A DNA stretch of 5,529 nt from Syntrophaceae bacterium. GTDB taxonomy: Bacteria; Desulfobacterota; Desulfomonilia; Desulfomonilales; Desulfomonilaceae. The position numbers and the translations under genes were made by a program. Of the stretch, positions 4,632 to 5,529 are shown piece after piece (within the stretch, counting starts at the first letter, position 1; the number at the start of each line of letters is the position of its first letter). The notes under the pieces are model-generated. The model was given only the letters and a program-made list of their open reading frames with translations. It did no database searches and was not told the origin of the DNA. The stretch covers positions 1-5,529 of the forward strand of contig JACWAG010000352.1 in assembly GCA_014874425.1 (NCBI GenBank), given 5' to 3'.

Positions 4632-5529
4632 ATGGAGATCTCTGAAATCCTTCATTTACCGACAACTACGTTGATGGCGCTGATTGGGGCCTTCATAGTC
4701 GCAATCACGTTTGAAGCGGTAAATGGGTTTCACGATGCCGCTAATGCGGTGGCTACAGTAATCTACACAAATTCTTTGAGGCCCAGAATCGCTGTGGTCC
4801 TCTCGGGAATTTTCAACTTCCTGGGCGTATATATTGGTGGAATGGGGGTAGCCTTCGCAATAGTGCATCTTCTGCCGACGGACCTCCTTGTAAATGTCGG
4901 ATCGAGGGCCGGCGGAGCTATGATTTTCTCCATTCTTATCTCTGCCATTCTTTGGAACTTTGCGACTTGGTACAAGGGTATCCCCGCCTCCAGTTCCCAC
5001 GCTCTCATTGGGGCTATCGTCGGGGTAGGGCTCGCAAACGCTTTAGTTCAAGGTGAACCTGTCTTTCAGGCGGCCCATTTCCGAAATATTGAGGCGGTTT
5101 TTCTATCCCTGCTCATATCCCCTGCGCTAGGGTTTGTTCTTGCAGCGGCGCTTTTGTTGCTTATCCGTAAGTCGGTTCGCGACAGTCGCTTGTACGAGTC
5201 GCCAGAGGGTCGGAAACCTCCATCCTGGGTCCGGGCCGTCCTTGTGTTAACCTCTTCAGGTGTAAGTCTTGCTCATGGGTCCAACGACGGTCAGAAGGGT
5301 GTCGGGCTCATAATGATCATCCTGATAGCGTCTCTCCCCGCGCACTTTGCTCTTAACCCGGAATATAAGTCTCATAGCGGGGCCGACACCATTCAAACAC
5401 TGGAACAGGTTAAAAGTGTGATTCAGAGTAAAAAGAGTGTAATGGTGAGCCAACTCAGTTCTCAGGACACTAAAGTGGACAATGGCGCCGGTCTTTTTTC
5501 ATCCAAGCCTCTTGACCCAGTTTCTGTAG
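4632..5529 (+). CDS. pitA: PitA-type low-affinity inorganic phosphate transporter, 3' end beyond the window
   Basis: This is an inner-membrane carrier of the PiT family, which in E. coli imports metal-phosphate by proton symport. The visible 299 codons stay open to the edge. Both family signatures are present: EAVNGFHDAANAVATV (28-43) in the first half and SLAHGSNDGQKGVG (212-225) in the second, the inverted-repeat halves of the fold. GIPASSSHALIGAIVG (116-131) is also typical. Many stretches closely follow E. coli PitA as I recall it (for example AIVHLLPTDLL, 76-86). About seven membrane segments are visible. The region after residue 240 is the hydrophilic central loop; the last membrane segments lie outside the window. 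The ATG at 4632 gives the normal distance to the first signature, but its ribosome binding site is weak (TGGA, 11 nt away). It is separated from cydAB by a terminator and promoters of its own. Confidence 0.93.
   Translation, partial: MEISEILHLPTTTLMALIGAFIVAITFEAVNGFHDAANAVATVIYTNSLRPRIAVVLSGIFNFLGVYIGGMGVAFAIVHLLPTDLLVNVGSRAGGAMIFSILISAILWNFATWYKGIPASSSHALIGAIVGVGLANALVQGEPVFQAAHFRNIEAVFLSLLISPALGFVLAAALLLLIRKSVRDSRLYESPEGRKPPSWVRAVLVLTSSGVSLAHGSNDGQKGVGLIMIILIASLPAHFALNPEYKSHSGADTIQTLEQVKSVIQSKKSVMVSQLSSQDTKVDNGAGLFSSKPLDPVSV

Noticed and set aside
4656..5008. Two overlapping minus-strand open frames of 114 and 81 codons
   Set aside because: They mirror the PiT signature regions, which are clearly coding on the plus strand.

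Overview
The window looks like chromosomal DNA from an anaerobic or microaerobic bacterium. A member of the Desulfobacterota (former Deltaproteobacteria) is the best guess. That rests on the wording of the Fur/PerR protein (…KRFDA…NHYHIRCNHCGRVDD…), the short-Q-loop CydA, and a sensor-kinase-type membrane domain common in that group. The assignment is an inference from remembered family patterns, not from a search.

Layout, left to right. (1) Minus strand, 26-706: a six-segment membrane protein that matches the N-terminal sensing region of large PAS-type histidine kinases. It ends at a TAG, but the reading frame beyond that stop still spells the expected family continuation to the window edge, so this is probably a kinase gene broken by an amber codon. 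(2) Minus strand, 816-1220: a small soluble Rieske-type iron-sulfur protein whose second cluster-binding box lacks the canonical histidine. (3) 1221-1374: a divergent promoter region with a 15-bp 7-1-7 palindrome of PerR-box geometry in front of the regulator. (4) Plus strand, 1375-1773: a PerR-like peroxide sensor of the Fur family. (5) Plus strand, 1835-3154 and 3174-4199: cydA and cydB, the two core subunits of cytochrome bd quinol oxidase, followed by a hairpin terminator. (6) 4266-4631: about 365 bp with no gene, carrying two candidate promoters, a 10-bp direct repeat spaced 30 bp apart, and a leader of about 150 nt. (7) Plus strand, 4632 to the edge: a PitA-type inorganic phosphate transporter, cut off at its 3' end.

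Genes 2 to 5 form a coherent oxygen-defence unit. A peroxide-responsive repressor is transcribed with a high-affinity O2-consuming terminal oxidase and faces an unusual Rieske protein across a shared control region. The phosphate transporter appears to be a separate transcription unit. The most noteworthy items are the atypical Rieske ligand set, the amber interruption of the kinase, and the repeats in the two control regions. I saw no mobile element, CRISPR array, tRNA or rRNA. I did not find a wholly new multi-gene system.
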